DNA of 64,000 nt from Dermabacteraceae bacterium TAE3-ERU27 (GCA_019218415.1 JAHUUL010000004.1:1-64000); one strand, 5' to 3'; shown: positions 28,114 to 38,060, numbered from the stretch's first letter. The notes: generated by a model not told the origin, from the letters alone. Translations and numbers: made by a program.

Positions 28114-28126
28114 TAGATTGGTGCCT
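28114..28126 (+). promoter_or_regulatory. Putative -10 element for leaderless ftsK
   Basis: TAGATT at 28114-28119 is followed by GGTGCCT and the ATG of ftsK. No ribosome-binding site is present. The same arrangement (TAGAGT-GGGTGCC-ATG) precedes pgsA. Confidence 0.45.
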
Positions 28127-30946
28127 ATGGCGTCACGTACTTCTTCCCCGGCACGTGCCCCGAAAGGCTCGAATCGTTCTCCGGCCAAGAAAACCCAGGC
28201 CGAAGAACGCGATCCGTCGGTGCTTCCTCTTCCTTTCCGCGCGGTCCGCGCGGCCTACCTGAGCGCGGCCCGCGCCTGTGGCGGCTTCGTGCGCTCGGTC
28301 GGCCCGATCTCGCGCGAAGTGGACTACGAGGCGCGGCGCGATGGTTACGCGCTATTCCTGCTTCTCCTCGGCGTGCTCATCACGATCCCCGAATGGTGGC
28401 AGGTGAGGGGCGGCTTCTTTAACGCCGTGCACACGGTGGTGGCGGGCAGCTTTGGCATCATTTCGGTGGTGCTGCCGCTGCTGCTGATCGTCTGGTCTCT
28501 GCGCATGTTCCGACAGCCCGACATGGTGCGCGCGAACGTGCGCATTAGCCTCGGCATCGCGATGTTGATGAGCGCCGCCGCCGCGATCACTTCCGTGCAC
28601 GCGGGAGTCCCCGCGCCCTCCGCCGGGGTCGATGCCCTGGCCGGTGCCGGCGGTGTGATCGGCTACCTGGCGTCGGCGCCCCTGAGCGTGTTCCTGCCGG
28701 GCTTCCTGATCACCTTCCTGTACGTGCTGGTGGCGATTCTTTCGCTGTTCGTGCTTACCGCGACCCCGGTGGAGGCGCTGCCCGCGAAGCTGCGCGATGG
28801 TTATGACCTGCTGGTGGGGCAGAGCGATCTAGAACATGAGGAGCGTGACGCTTTCGGCCTGTCCTCGCGCCGTGAACTGCGCGAAAAGGCGCGCGGACGT
28901 TCCCAGCGCGTCAGCGTGGATACGGAAACGGGCGAGATCCTGGACGATGCTCCCGTCGAGAAGCCGCGCCGCCCCAGGGGCAGGCGCACCGTGTCCGCCG
29001 TGAACGAGGAAACCGCCGCCTACGCGGGAGACGAGGCGTTTACGAAAGCCGCCGCGAAGTCGCGCCCCGAAAGCGCCGGTATGCCCCTCATTGCCAACGA
29101 GGTAGCGGACGCGGTGGAAGAGGTAAACACCACGCCGCGCCTGTTCCCGCGCGCGGGAACGCGTTCCGCCGCCCCGGCGCACGCCGCGAGCGAGGAAAAG
29201 ACCGCTGTGCTGCCCCAGATGGTGCAGGAAACCCGCGAACTGGCCGCGCTCGAAAACGACGCTGTGGAGGAATTACCGCCGCCGAAGGGCGATCTGCCCC
29301 GGGCCGGGGAACAGCTGGAGCTGGCAGGGGACATCGTTTACACGCTGCCCGACGCCGATTTCCTGCTGGAGGGACCGCCGCACAAGACCCGCTCCGCCGC
29401 GAACGATCGCGTCGTGGACGCGCTCACCGAGGTGTTTGAGCAGTTCGGTATCAACGCGCAGGTAACCTGCTTTAGCCGAGGCCCGACGGTGACGCGCTAC
29501 GAGGTAGAGCTCGGCGCGGGAACCAAGGTCGAGAAGATCACCGCGCTCAGCAAGAACATTGCCTACGCGGTGGCCAGCGCCGACGTGCGTATTCTTTCCC
29601 CGATCCCCGGCAAGAAGGCGATCGGTATCGAAATTCCGAACGCGGACCGCGAAAACGTCGCGCTGGGCGATGTGCTGCGCTCCCCGCTGGCCACGCAGAA
29701 CCCGCACCCGATGCTGATGGGCATCGGCAAGGACGTAGAGGGCGGATACGTCACCGCGAACCTCGCCAAGATGCCCCACCTGCTGGTGGCGGGCGCTACC
29801 GGCGCGGGTAAATCGAGCTTCGTTAACTCGATGATCACCTCGATCCTGATGCGTGCTACCCCGGAAGAGGTGCGCATGGTGCTGGTCGATCCGAAGCGCG
29901 TGGAACTGACCATCTACGAGGGCATCCCGCACCTGATCACCCCGATCATCACCAACCCGAAGAAGGCCGCCGAGGCACTCGAATGGGTGGTGAAGGAAAT
30001 GGACGCACGCTACGACGATCTGGCCGCGTTCGGCTTCAAGCACATTGACGATTTCAACCAGGCGGTGCGCTCCGGCAGCGTAGAGGTGCCGCCAGGCAGC
30101 GAACGCAAGCTGGCCCCCTACCCGTACCTGCTGGTGGTGGTAGACGAGCTGGCCGACCTGATGATGGTTGCCCCGCGAGACGTCGAGGCCTCCATCCAGC
30201 GCATCACGCAGCTTGCCCGCGCGGCAGGTATTCACCTGGTGCTCGCCACCCAGCGTCCCAGCGTTGACGTGGTTACGGGCATCATCAAGGCAAACGTGCC
30301 GAGCCGCCTGGCGTTTGCCACCTCGTCGCTACAGGATTCGCGAGTCATCCTCGATACCCCCGGCGCGGAAAAACTGATCGGCCAGGGCGATGCGCTCTTC
30401 CACCCGATGGGGGAGGCGAAGGCGATGCGCGTGCAGGGCGCCTGGGTCAACGAGTCCGAGATCCACCGCGTGGTGGAGCACGTGAAGACTCAGATGAAGC
30501 CCTCCTACAGGGAGGACGTGCAGACGGTAGCCGCCAAGAAGCAGATCGACGATGACATCGGCGATGACATGGACGTGCTGCTGCAGGCCGCCGAACTGGT
30601 CATCACCTCCCAGTTCGGCTCCACTTCGATGCTGCAGCGCAAGCTGCGCGTAGGCTTCGCGAAGGCGGGCAGGCTGATGGACCTGCTGGAATCGCGCGAA
30701 ATCGTCGGCCCCTCGGAGGGCTCGAAAGCACGCGACGTACTGGTGCACCCGGACGATCTTCCAGCGGCGCTGGCGCTGATTCGGGGAGACGAACCGCCCG
30801 CGCCGCAGCAGCAGGCAGCGCCGGCAGAGCAGGACCGCTACGGCGAGGACCCGCTGTCGCTGGACGGGGTCGAGGTTGCTCCAGACTACGGAGATTCGGA
30901 AGAGCCCGGCGAGTTTGACGCCTGGCAACTGACGGACCGCCGCTAG
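28127..30946 (+). CDS. ftsK: DNA translocase FtsK/SpoIIIE
   Basis: 939 residues from the ATG at 28127. Septal ATP-driven DNA pump that clears and resolves chromosome ends at division. The N-terminal part has about four transmembrane helices (residues ~80-215). A charged, low-complexity linker (~230-420) is followed by the motor: alpha domain (FEQFGINAQVTCFSRGPTVTRYE), Walker A GATGAGKSSFVN near residue 557, Walker B LVVVDELADLMM, and QRPSVDVVTGIIKANVPSRLAF. The C-terminal winged-helix gamma domain (SMLQRKLRVGFAKAGRLMDLLE) reads KOPS-type DNA sequences. An in-frame GTG at 28061 would extend it through the upstream hairpin and is less likely. Confidence 0.96.
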   Translation: MASRTSSPARAPKGSNRSPAKKTQAEERDPSVLPLPFRAVRAAYLSAARACGGFVRSVGPISREVDYEARRDGYALFLLLLGVLITIPEWWQVRGGFFNAVHTVVAGSFGIISVVLPLLLIVWSLRMFRQPDMVRANVRISLGIAMLMSAAAAITSVHAGVPAPSAGVDALAGAGGVIGYLASAPLSVFLPGFLITFLYVLVAILSLFVLTATPVEALPAKLRDGYDLLVGQSDLEHEERDAFGLSSRRELREKARGRSQRVSVDTETGEILDDAPVEKPRRPRGRRTVSAVNEETAAYAGDEAFTKAAAKSRPESAGMPLIANEVADAVEEVNTTPRLFPRAGTRSAAPAHAASEEKTAVLPQMVQETRELAALENDAVEELPPPKGDLPRAGEQLELAGDIVYTLPDADFLLEGPPHKTRSAANDRVVDALTEVFEQFGINAQVTCFSRGPTVTRYEVELGAGTKVEKITALSKNIAYAVASADVRILSPIPGKKAIGIEIPNADRENVALGDVLRSPLATQNPHPMLMGIGKDVEGGYVTANLAKMPHLLVAGATGAGKSSFVNSMITSILMRATPEEVRMVLVDPKRVELTIYEGIPHLITPIITNPKKAAEALEWVVKEMDARYDDLAAFGFKHIDDFNQAVRSGSVEVPPGSERKLAPYPYLLVVVDELADLMMVAPRDVEASIQRITQLARAAGIHLVLATQRPSVDVVTGIIKANVPSRLAFATSSLQDSRVILDTPGAEKLIGQGDALFHPMGEAKAMRVQGAWVNESEIHRVVEHVKTQMKPSYREDVQTVAAKKQIDDDIGDDMDVLLQAAELVITSQFGSTSMLQRKLRVGFAKAGRLMDLLESREIVGPSEGSKARDVLVHPDDLPAALALIRGDEPPAPQQQAAPAEQDRYGEDPLSLDGVEVAPDYGDSEEPGEFDAWQLTDRR

Positions 30947-30956
30947 AGTGGGTGCC
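30944..30956 (+). promoter_or_regulatory. Putative -10 element made from the ftsK stop codon, upstream of pgsA
   Basis: TAGAGT at 30944-30949 begins with the ftsK TAG stop, followed by seven bases and the pgsA ATG. It mirrors the arrangement before ftsK. Confidence 0.4.
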
Positions 30957-31538
30957 ATGACTAAAAACGCCCGCAGCGAACTGTGGAACCTGCCGAACGC
31001 ACTGACGATGCTGCGTATCGCGATCGTGCCGGTGTTTGTGGTGGTGGCGCTCGCCTACCCGGTAGACATCGGCGGGCGCATAGCCGCGACGCTGCTCTTC
31101 GTGGCGGCGATGGCGACGGACTATTTCGACGGCAGGATCGCCCGCGCACGCGGGCTGATTACCGATTTCGGTAAGGTCATGGATCCGCTGGCCGACAAAG
31201 CCATCACGGGCGCAGCGCTGATCATTTTGAGCGTCTGGGCCTACATTCCCTGGTGGATCACCGTGCTGATTCTGGTACGCGAGATCGGCATTACCATCAT
31301 GCGGTTCACGATTCTGCGCTACGGCGCCCTGCCCGCTAATTTCTCCGGCAAGGCGAAAACGATGGTGCAGTCGGTTGCCCTTACCTACTGCCTGTTGCCG
31401 TTCGAGGTAGTTTGGCCTGCCGCCAGCTATCTGGGCGTGGCGCTGATGTTGGTTGCGCTGGTGCTCACCCTCTGGTCGGGCTGGCTAAATGTGCGCGACG
31501 GCATGGCCCTGCGCCGGGAGGCTCTCGCAAAATCGTAA
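30957..31538 (+). CDS. pgsA: CDP-diacylglycerol-glycerol-3-phosphate 3-phosphatidyltransferase
   Basis: 193 residues from the ATG at 30957. An integral-membrane CDP-alcohol phosphotransferase that makes phosphatidylglycerol phosphate. The family motif is complete: [12 protein letters not shown] followed by [13 protein letters not shown] near residues 56-82, giving the D-x2-D-G-x2-A-R-x8-G-x3-D-x3-D pattern. About five transmembrane helices are visible. A GTG nine bases upstream is also in frame. In many actinobacteria cinA follows; here the next gene is clgR. Confidence 0.94.
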   Translation: MTKNARSELWNLPNALTMLRIAIVPVFVVVALAYPVDIGGRIAATLLFVAAMATDYFDGRIARARGLITDFGKVMDPLADKAITGAALIILSVWAYIPWWITVLILVREIGITIMRFTILRYGALPANFSGKAKTMVQSVALTYCLLPFEVVWPAASYLGVALMLVALVLTLWSGWLNVRDGMALRREALAKS

Positions 31539-31752
31539 CCTTGTGAACCGGGTCATAAATAAGCATTTCTTGGCCCGGCATAGGAATATTCACTGTGCTC
31601 GCGGGGTTGTCATAGTTGTGAAACAGACAGCTAACATGCGGCCCCACGCTCGCAGTGCCCGTAGTATTCAGGTTGGACCGCGCCCGCTGGGCCGGTATGG
31701 AACGGGTGGGATAGTTAAGCCCGCCCCCGCTTTACAGCAAGGAGGACAGCAG

Positions 31753-32049
31753 GTGATCGTTTTTCGCCACGAACTCGGCGACGTTCTCCGCGACGTCCGC
31801 CGCCGCCAGGGTCGCACCCTGCGCCAGGTCTCGCAGGAGGCCCGCGTGTCGCTCGGCTATCTGAGCGAGGTCGAGCGCGGCCAGAAAGAGGCCTCTTCCG
31901 AACTCCTTTCGTCGATCTGCCAGGCGCTGGGCATCCCGCTCTCGTTCCTGCTGCGGGAAGTTTCCGAACGCATCGCCCTCGCCGAGGGGGTTGCCGTGCC
32001 GGACACCGTGCCCGACGATCTCGCGCGCAGCTGCGCCGCTACCCGCTGA
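31753..32049 (+). CDS. clgR: XRE-family transcriptional activator ClgR
   Basis: 98 residues. The helix-turn-helix core [23 protein letters not shown] and the flanking [18 protein letters not shown] match ClgR, which activates clp protease and other stress genes (including recX/recA in corynebacteria). The GTG at 31753 was chosen because AAGGAGGAC lies 6-7 nt upstream and the protein then starts as in its relatives; the open frame continues upstream without a start signal. It sits between pgsA and DUF3046-recA, its usual place apart from the missing cinA. Confidence 0.92.
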   Translation: MIVFRHELGDVLRDVRRRQGRTLRQVSQEARVSLGYLSEVERGQKEASSELLSSICQALGIPLSFLLREVSERIALAEGVAVPDTVPDDLARSCAATR

Positions 32050-32064
32050 ACAGACTGTTTAGAA

Positions 32065-32292
32065 GTGCGCCTTAGCGAATATCGCGCCCTGGCCGACGAG
32101 GTCTTCGGCTCCCATCTGGCGCGCGCCTACGAACGGGACACCGTGCTCACCGAGCTGGGTGGATTGACCGCGCTCGAGGCGTTCGAATCCGACGTTCCCG
32201 TACGCGAGGTGTGGGTTGCCCTCTGCGACGCCCACGACGTTCCCGAGCGGTTGCGCTGGGAGAGCCAGAAGGACGCTAAAAAGCGCCGCTAG
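32065..32292 (+). CDS. DUF3046 protein
   Basis: 75 residues, short and charged. The sequence RLSEYRALADEVFGSHLARAY and the VREVWVALCDAHDVPERLRW segment match DUF3046, an actinobacterial family almost always found just upstream of recA. Its function is unknown. The GTG start lies 15 bp after clgR, so the two are probably co-transcribed, while recA has its own promoter 20 bp beyond. Confidence 0.85.
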   Translation: MRLSEYRALADEVFGSHLARAYERDTVLTELGGLTALEAFESDVPVREVWVALCDAHDVPERLRWESQKDAKKRR

Positions 32293-32312
32293 CGGCGTGT
32301 CGCCACCACAGA

Positions 32313-32343
32313 TTGACACTCGAACACATGTTCGGTTTATAGT
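32313..32343 (+). promoter_or_regulatory. recA promoter with embedded LexA (SOS) box
   Basis: -35 TTGACA at 32313-32318 and -10 TATAGT at 32338-32343 are separated by 19 bp. The SOS box CGAACACATGTTCG (32321-32334), matching actinobacterial TCGAACnnnnGTTCGA except at its outer bases (the preceding base is T's partner C, and the last is G), fills the spacer. LexA bound here would block polymerase directly. The recA 5' leader would be about 135 nt. Confidence 0.85.
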
Positions 32344-32484
32344 TGTTCCTGGGCGGTGCGCTGCGCGCTGTGCGTGGCCGTTTCGCCCAACGTTATCCAC
32401 ACGAACGGCTGGCTCCGGCTTAGAGTGTCGGTCCCAGCCCCTAATCTTTTGGGTAACGCTTAAAAACATCCCGGAAGGAACAAC

Positions 32485-33555
32485 ATGGCTGCTGCCCCGA
32501 AGAACCGCGAGGCTTCGCTTGAGACCGCGCTCGCTCAGATCGACCGCGCCTTTGGCAAGGGCTCGATTATGCGCCTGGGGGACGATACCCGGCCCCCGGT
32601 GGAGGTAATCCCGACCGGCTCGGTGGCGCTGGATGTTGCCCTGGGGATCGGCGGCCTGCCCCGCGGCCGCATCGTAGAAATTTACGGCCCGGAATCCAGC
32701 GGTAAGACCACCGTGGCCCTGCACGCGGTAGCTAACGCGCAGCGCAACGGCGGCATCGCCGCGTTCATTGACGCGGAACACGCGCTGGACCCGGAATACG
32801 CTAAAAAGCTGGGCGTGGACACCGACGCGCTGCTGGTTTCCCAGCCCGATACCGGCGAGCAGGCGCTCGAAATCGCGGACATGCTGATCCGCTCCGGTGC
32901 GCTCGACATCGTGGTTATCGACTCCGTGGCGGCCCTGGTGCCCAAGGCGGAAATCAACGGCGAAATGGGCGATTCCCACGTCGGCCTGCAGGCCCGGCTC
33001 ATGTCGCAGGCGCTGCGTAAGCTGACCGGCGCGCTGTCGTCCTCCGGCACCACCGCTATCTTCATCAACCAGCTGCGCGAAAAGATCGGTGTCTTATTCG
33101 GCAGCCCGGAAACCACCACCGGCGGTAAGGCACTTAAGTTCTACGCCTCCGTGCGCATGGATATTCGCCGCATCGAAACCCTCAAGGAGGGCTCGAACCC
33201 GGTGGGTAACCGCACCCGCGTCAAGGTGGTTAAGAACAAGATGGCCCCGCCCTTCAAGCAGGCTGAGTTCGACATCCTCTACGGTGTCGGCATCTCCCGC
33301 GAAGGCGGCCTGATTGACCTGGGCGTGGAAAACGGGATCGTGCGTAAGTCCGGTTCCTGGTTCACCTACGAGGGGGATCAGCTTGGCCAGGGCAAGGAAA
33401 ACGCACGCACCTTCCTCAAGGACAACCCCGACCTGGCGGCGGAGATCGAACAGAAGATCCTGCAGAAGCTGGGTATCGGCGAATACGCGAACGTGCCGGA
33501 AGAGGTAGAAGAAGACCTAGACTTCGCGGACGATGCAGAGCTCGCGCAAGACTGA
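32485..33555 (+). CDS. recA: Recombinase RecA
   Basis: 356 residues. DNA strand exchange protein and co-protease that triggers LexA self-cleavage. Walker A is GPESSGKTT at residues 68-76, the MAW-type and L2 regions show [32 protein letters not shown], and the acidic tail ends in [11 protein letters not shown]. No intein interrupts it, unlike some mycobacterial recA genes. CGGAAGGAAC precedes the ATG. Its end overlaps the recX start by 23 bases. Confidence 0.98.
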   Translation: MAAAPKNREASLETALAQIDRAFGKGSIMRLGDDTRPPVEVIPTGSVALDVALGIGGLPRGRIVEIYGPESSGKTTVALHAVANAQRNGGIAAFIDAEHALDPEYAKKLGVDTDALLVSQPDTGEQALEIADMLIRSGALDIVVIDSVAALVPKAEINGEMGDSHVGLQARLMSQALRKLTGALSSSGTTAIFINQLREKIGVLFGSPETTTGGKALKFYASVRMDIRRIETLKEGSNPVGNRTRVKVVKNKMAPPFKQAEFDILYGVGISREGGLIDLGVENGIVRKSGSWFTYEGDQLGQGKENARTFLKDNPDLAAEIEQKILQKLGIGEYANVPEEVEEDLDFADDAELAQD

Positions 33556-34105
33556 GGTTTTGGACCGGCTGCGGGCCGGTAGCGAACGGATCCTGGCCGC
33601 GTCCCCCGTGATTAGTGCGGAGGATGCGGCCCTGGACCGTCAGGCGGTAAAGGAATGCCGTTACCTGATGCGCCTGCTGGCGCTGCGTAAGCGTTCTCGC
33701 TCCGAGCTGTGGGACGCGCTAGCCGCGCGCGAAGTTCCCGGCCCGGTGTGCGCGGAGGCGCTCGCCCGCATAGAGCGGGCGGGGCTGATAGACGATGCTG
33801 CATTCGCTACGGAATGGGTGCAGCAGCGGCGCAGGGATAAGCGCTTAGCGGACCGGGAACTCGCTCGCGAACTGCGCGGCAGGGGAGTGGCGGAAGCCGA
33901 CATAACCCGTGCACTACGCGAGGCGGACGAACCGGAAACGGAATACGAACGCGCGCGGGAACTGGTGCGTAAGCGAATGCCAGGGGGAGCCGCGCCGCGC
34001 GGAAACGAACGCAAAAACCTGCTACGGCGGCTCGAAGCTCAGCTCATGAGGCGAGGATTCTCACGCGAAATAACTACCTCCGCGATCTTGTCAGAACTCA
34101 AGTGA
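33533..34105 (+). CDS. recX: Regulatory protein RecX
   Basis: 190 residues. Binds RecA filaments and limits RecA activity. The three tandem helical repeats are visible: [46 protein letters not shown], and a C-terminal [16 protein letters not shown]. The ATG at 33533 lies within the last codons of recA (23-bp overlap), so translation is probably coupled to recA. A later start would leave the N-terminal ~45 residues untranslated without losing the repeats. Confidence 0.92.
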   Translation: MQSSRKTEVLDRLRAGSERILAASPVISAEDAALDRQAVKECRYLMRLLALRKRSRSELWDALAAREVPGPVCAEALARIERAGLIDDAAFATEWVQQRRRDKRLADRELARELRGRGVAEADITRALREADEPETEYERARELVRKRMPGGAAPRGNERKNLLRRLEAQLMRRGFSREITTSAILSELK

Positions 34106-34137
34106 GAGCATATAAAACCCCTTAGAATTAGGGGGCT

Positions 34138-35694
34138 ATGACAACTACCTCTCCGCAGGGCACCCCGCGCACCTACCAGGTGCGCACGTTTGGCTGCCAG
34201 ATGAACGTCCACGATTCCGAACGGCTCACCGGTCTGCTCGAAGACGCCGGCTATGTCGCCGCCGATCCGAACCTTGATCCGCGCGAGGGCGGGGTGGACG
34301 TGGTCGTGTTCAACACCTGCGCCGTGCGCGAGAACGCGGCGAACCGACTCTACGGCAACCTGGGGCGGCTGCTGCCCGCGAAGCAGGTGACGCCCGGTTT
34401 TCAGATCGCCGTGGGCGGCTGCCTGGCGCAGAAGGACCGCTCCACGATCGTGGACAAGGCCCCCTACGTGGACGTCGTGTTCGGCACGCACAACATGTAT
34501 TCCCTGCCGGTGCTACTGGAGCGGGCACGCCACAACCGCGAGGCGCAGGTAGAGATCCTGGAATCTTTGGAGGTATTCCCTTCCACGCTGCCGACCCGCC
34601 GCGAGTCCTGCTACGCCGCCTGGGTTTCCATCTCTGTCGGCTGCAACAACACCTGCACCTTCTGCATCGTGCCGTCCCTGCGCGGCAAGGAAAAGGATCG
34701 CCGCCCCGGTGACGTGCTGGCGGAAGTCAAGTCCGTAGTGGATGACGGCGCGATCGAGGTAACCCTGCTCGGGCAAAACGTTAATTCCTACGGCGTGGAA
34801 TTCGGCGATCGCGGCGCGTTCGCGAAGCTGCTGCGCTCCTGCGGCGAGATCGAGGGACTGGAGCGCGTGAGCTTCACCTCCCCGCACCCCGCGATGTTCA
34901 CGGACGACGTGATCGAGGCGATGGCGGAAACCCCCAACGTAATGCCGTCGCTGCACATGCCGCTCCAGTCCGGTTCGGACAGGATCCTGAAGGCGATGCG
35001 CCGCTCCTACCGTTCCACCCGCTTCCTGGGAATTTTGGACAAGGTGCGCTCCCGCATCCCGCACGCCGCCATCACCACCGACCTCATCGTCGGCTTCCCC
35101 GGCGAAACCGAGGAAGACTTCCAGCGCACCCTGGAAGTGGTGGAAGAATCCCGCTTCTCGAGCGCCTTCACCTTCCAGTATTCGATCCGCCCCGGCACCC
35201 CCGCCGCGACTATGGACGGCCAGCTGCCGAAGGAGGTCGTGCAGGAACGTTTCGAGCGCCTGATCGCCCTGCAGGATCGCATTGCGCACGAAGAAAACCA
35301 GGCTATCGAGGGCCGCGAGGTCAATGTGCTCATCGCGCAGGGCGAGGGGGAACGCGACCGGGAAACCAACCGCGTGTCCGGGCGTGCGGAAGACAACCGC
35401 CTGGTGCACGTCGCCTTGCCGGAGGGTCTCGCCGCAAGCGAGCGGCCGCGCCCCGGCGACGTCGTCACGGCCACCGTCACCCACGGTGCCCCGCACTACC
35501 TGATCGCCGATAGTGCCCTCACCCCCGAGGGGCGTGACTCCTTCCGGATTCGCCGTACCCGTTCGGGAGACGCCTGGGAGAAGGGCATGACCGGCGCAGA
35601 TTCGTGTGGCAGCGGCGATAGCGGCTGCGGCACGGGGACTAAGAAGCCCGGCGGCCCCGTTACGCTCGGCATTCCTACCCTGCGCCGCCGCTGA
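34138..35694 (+). CDS. miaB: tRNA-2-methylthio-N6-dimethylallyladenosine synthase MiaB
   Basis: 518 residues. A radical-SAM methylthiotransferase that modifies A37 of tRNAs already carrying i6A. The N-terminal UPF0004 domain has the cluster motif TFGCQMN and NTCAVRENA; the radical SAM motif CxxxCxxC is Cys169, Cys173, Cys176 (CNNTCTFC). A TRAM RNA-binding domain follows near 380-450. The extra C-terminal tail contains four cysteines/glycines (CGSGDSGCG) of no known role. TAGAAT lies 9 bases before the ATG and may be a -10 box. The next gene, miaA, makes the i6A substrate. Confidence 0.96.
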   Translation: MTTTSPQGTPRTYQVRTFGCQMNVHDSERLTGLLEDAGYVAADPNLDPREGGVDVVVFNTCAVRENAANRLYGNLGRLLPAKQVTPGFQIAVGGCLAQKDRSTIVDKAPYVDVVFGTHNMYSLPVLLERARHNREAQVEILESLEVFPSTLPTRRESCYAAWVSISVGCNNTCTFCIVPSLRGKEKDRRPGDVLAEVKSVVDDGAIEVTLLGQNVNSYGVEFGDRGAFAKLLRSCGEIEGLERVSFTSPHPAMFTDDVIEAMAETPNVMPSLHMPLQSGSDRILKAMRRSYRSTRFLGILDKVRSRIPHAAITTDLIVGFPGETEEDFQRTLEVVEESRFSSAFTFQYSIRPGTPAATMDGQLPKEVVQERFERLIALQDRIAHEENQAIEGREVNVLIAQGEGERDRETNRVSGRAEDNRLVHVALPEGLAASERPRPGDVVTATVTHGAPHYLIADSALTPEGRDSFRIRRTRSGDAWEKGMTGADSCGSGDSGCGTGTKKPGGPVTLGIPTLRRR

Positions 35695-35696
35695 GA

Positions 35697-36593
35697 ATGC
35701 TGCCGCTGATCGCGGTAGTGGGTGCCACCGCTACCGGCAAGAGTGAGCTTGCTATCGAGGCCGCGCTGCGCTTTGACGGCGAGGTCATTAACGGCGATGC
35801 CATGCAGTTCTACCGCGGCATGGACGTCGGCACCGCGAAGGTGCCCCGCGAAGAAATGCGGGGCGTGCCCCACCATCTGTTCGATCTCCTTTCCGTGCGG
35901 GAGGAGGCGAGCGTGGCTGACTACCAGCGGTTAGCCCGCGAAAAGGTGGCCGAGGTGCGCGCGCGTGGCAAACTCCCGATCGTGGTGGGAGGGTCCGGGC
36001 TGTATGTGCGGGCGCTGCTCGACCGCATCGAATTCCCCGGCACCGACAGGGCGGTGCGGGAACGCTTCGAGCAGTACCTGGAAAATCACGGCGAAACCGC
36101 GCTGCGGGAACTGCTGCGTGAGCGGGACCCGCAGGCTGCCGAGGCCATCCGGGACCCGCGCCGCATGGTGCGTGCGCTCGAAGTGCATGAGGTGACGGGG
36201 AAGCCGTACACCTTTTTCCTGCCGCGCTATGAATACCACGATCCGGCCACGCTGCAGATAGGCATTCGTCGGCCCCGTCCCGAGCTGCACGAAAGGGTGG
36301 CGCTGCGCGTGGAGCGCATGTACCGGGACGGTTTGCTGGAAGAAACGCGCCGCCTGCTCGACGAGGGGCTCGCGGAGGGCCGCACCGCATCGCGCGCCAT
36401 CGGCTACGCCCAGGCGATGGAGGTGCTGTCGGGCAGCATGTCCGAGGCCGACGCGATAGCCCGCACCACCGTGCTCACCCGCAAGCTGGTGCGCAAACAG
36501 GACACCTGGTTCGGCCGTGACGATCGGATAACCTGGTACGAAGCCGAAAACAAGACCGCCGTGCTGGAGAGGATCGCCCGGGATGTCGCATAA
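35697..36593 (+). CDS. miaA: tRNA dimethylallyltransferase MiaA
   Basis: 298 residues. Adds the dimethylallyl group to A37, the step before MiaB. The P-loop GATATGKSEL is at residues 9-18, followed by NGDAMQFYRGMDVGTAK and the VVGGSGLYVRALLD motif. It begins two bases after the miaB stop. Its 3' end overlaps dapF by 11 bases in another frame, indicating one transcript miaB-miaA-dapF. Confidence 0.96.
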   Translation: MLPLIAVVGATATGKSELAIEAALRFDGEVINGDAMQFYRGMDVGTAKVPREEMRGVPHHLFDLLSVREEASVADYQRLAREKVAEVRARGKLPIVVGGSGLYVRALLDRIEFPGTDRAVRERFEQYLENHGETALRELLRERDPQAAEAIRDPRRMVRALEVHEVTGKPYTFFLPRYEYHDPATLQIGIRRPRPELHERVALRVERMYRDGLLEETRRLLDEGLAEGRTASRAIGYAQAMEVLSGSMSEADAIARTTVLTRKLVRKQDTWFGRDDRITWYEAENKTAVLERIARDVA

Positions 36594-37443
36594 AAACTAC
36601 GCAGATTGGCCGATGGCGCTCGGGCACGGCACCGAAAACGATTTCGTGCTGGTGGACGATCCGCAGGGCAAGCTGGAAATCACGGCGGAAGACGTGCGTT
36701 TCCTGTGCGATCGCCGCGCCGGGCTGGGCGGGGACGGCCTAATTAGGCTGGTGCCGACCGCGCGCATGCCGCGCGAGCTGCAGGAGCTCAACACCCTGCC
36801 GGACGGCTCCCTGCCCGTCTGGTTCATGGACTACCGCAACGCGGACGGTTCGCTGGCGGAAATGTGCGGTAACGGCGTGCGCGTTTTCGCGCGGGAACTA
36901 CAGCGCCGCGGCCACGAGGAACGCAGCAACTTCACGATCGGCACCCGCGCCGGCGTCAAGAGCGTGAGTGTGCTGGCGGACGGCCAGATCAGCGTCAATA
37001 TGCACCGCTACAAACTACTTGACGAGGCTAGCGTGCGGGTGGCGGGCGAAGAACTGCCCGCCCGCAACGTGGATATGGGCAACCCGCATACCGTCACCCT
37101 GCTAGATCCGCAGGTAGATCTGGATGCCTTGGACCTGAGCGATCAGCCGCAGGTCACTCCCGTGCCGGAGCACGGCACAAACGCGGAATTCGTACAGGTG
37201 GTAGCGCCCGGTTACGCCCGGATGCGGGTCATCGAACGCGGTGCGGGGGAGACTCGTTCGTGCGGCACGGGGGCCTGCGCCGCGATCGTGGCGCTGGTGC
37301 ATAGCCTGCGTGCAAAGGGCGAAAATCCGCCGGAAAAGTGGCGGCTAGACGTGCCCGGCGGCAGCGTCACCGTATCCCTGCTCTGGGACGAAGTGGTGCT
37401 TACCGGCCCCGCGGTGATCGTGGCCGAGGTAAACGCGCTTTAG
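36583..37443 (+). CDS. dapF: Diaminopimelate epimerase
   Basis: 286 residues. Converts LL-DAP to meso-DAP by a two-cysteine mechanism. Both catalytic cysteines are visible: MCGNGVRVFA near residue 91 and ETRSCGTGACAA near 226. The N-terminus HGTENDFVLVDD is typical. The ATG lies inside the end of miaA. Its stop overlaps the stop region of the opposite-strand methyltransferase gene by 4 bases (37440-37443). Confidence 0.95.
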   Translation: MSHKNYADWPMALGHGTENDFVLVDDPQGKLEITAEDVRFLCDRRAGLGGDGLIRLVPTARMPRELQELNTLPDGSLPVWFMDYRNADGSLAEMCGNGVRVFARELQRRGHEERSNFTIGTRAGVKSVSVLADGQISVNMHRYKLLDEASVRVAGEELPARNVDMGNPHTVTLLDPQVDLDALDLSDQPQVTPVPEHGTNAEFVQVVAPGYARMRVIERGAGETRSCGTGACAAIVALVHSLRAKGENPPEKWRLDVPGGSVTVSLLWDEVVLTGPAVIVAEVNAL

Positions 37444-38060
37444 CGGTTGTAGACGCGCAGGATACGAAAACCCTTCGCGGAATCTATCCGGTTACAGGCC
37501 AGCCGTGTCAAAGTCCCGTCGTGTTCGCTGATCCAGCTTTGCAGGGAATCGGCACCCAGGTTTTTACCGACCACCAGGTAGGCCTCTCCGCGCGTGTCCA
37601 GGCGGGGCAGCCATTCCCGCAGCAGTTCGTGCAGGGCCTCCTTGCCGATCCTGATCGGCGGATTAGAGAAGATCGCATCCACCGTCAGCTCCGCCGGGAC
37701 CTCCTCGGGCGCGCACACGCGCACCCGCTCCGCGACTCCCGCCAGCTGCGCGTTCAAGGCGGTGAGCTGCCGTGCCCGCTCGTTTACGTCCACGGCCCAC
37801 ACGGTGATGTCGCGCCGCGAAAGCGCCAGGCTGAGCGCGATCGGCCCCCAGCCGCAGCCGACGTCGGCCACCACCGCGCCGTCCGGCAGATCCATCATGA
37901 GATCCGTGCGATCCAACAGGATCGCCGTGGCCTTATCGAGGCCGTGCTGCGAAAAAACCCCGTGGGCGCTACGCAAAACCAGCGGTTCTCCCGCCAGTTC
38001 CACGTGCAGCTCTGAGGTTTCGCCCTCGGACAGGGGGGTGGAGGTGAAGTAGTGGCTCAC
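37440..38060 (-). CDS. Class I SAM-dependent methyltransferase (RsmC/RlmG-like, small)
   Basis: 206 residues. SAM motif I is VADVGCGWGPIALSLAL, the ribose-binding acid is in AVDVNERA, and the catalytic NPPIRIGK motif matches the guanine-N2 rRNA methylases RsmC and RlmG (NPPxR form). The N-terminal half-domain of enterobacterial RsmC is missing, as is usual for actinobacterial members. rRNA is the likely substrate but the position is unknown. It converges on dapF with a 4-base overlap and diverges from hflX. Confidence 0.88.
   Translation of the reverse strand: MSHYFTSTPLSEGETSELHVELAGEPLVLRSAHGVFSQHGLDKATAILLDRTDLMMDLPDGAVVADVGCGWGPIALSLALSRRDITVWAVDVNERARQLTALNAQLAGVAERVRVCAPEEVPAELTVDAIFSNPPIRIGKEALHELLREWLPRLDTRGEAYLVVGKNLGADSLQSWISEHDGTLTRLACNRIDSAKGFRILRVYNR

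Noticed and set aside
32285-32298. CGCCGCTAGCGGCG palindrome as a ClgR operator before recA
   Set aside because: It does not match the ClgR consensus (CGC-Y-N-A-N-R-GCG) and overlaps the DUF3046 stop codon; probably incidental.
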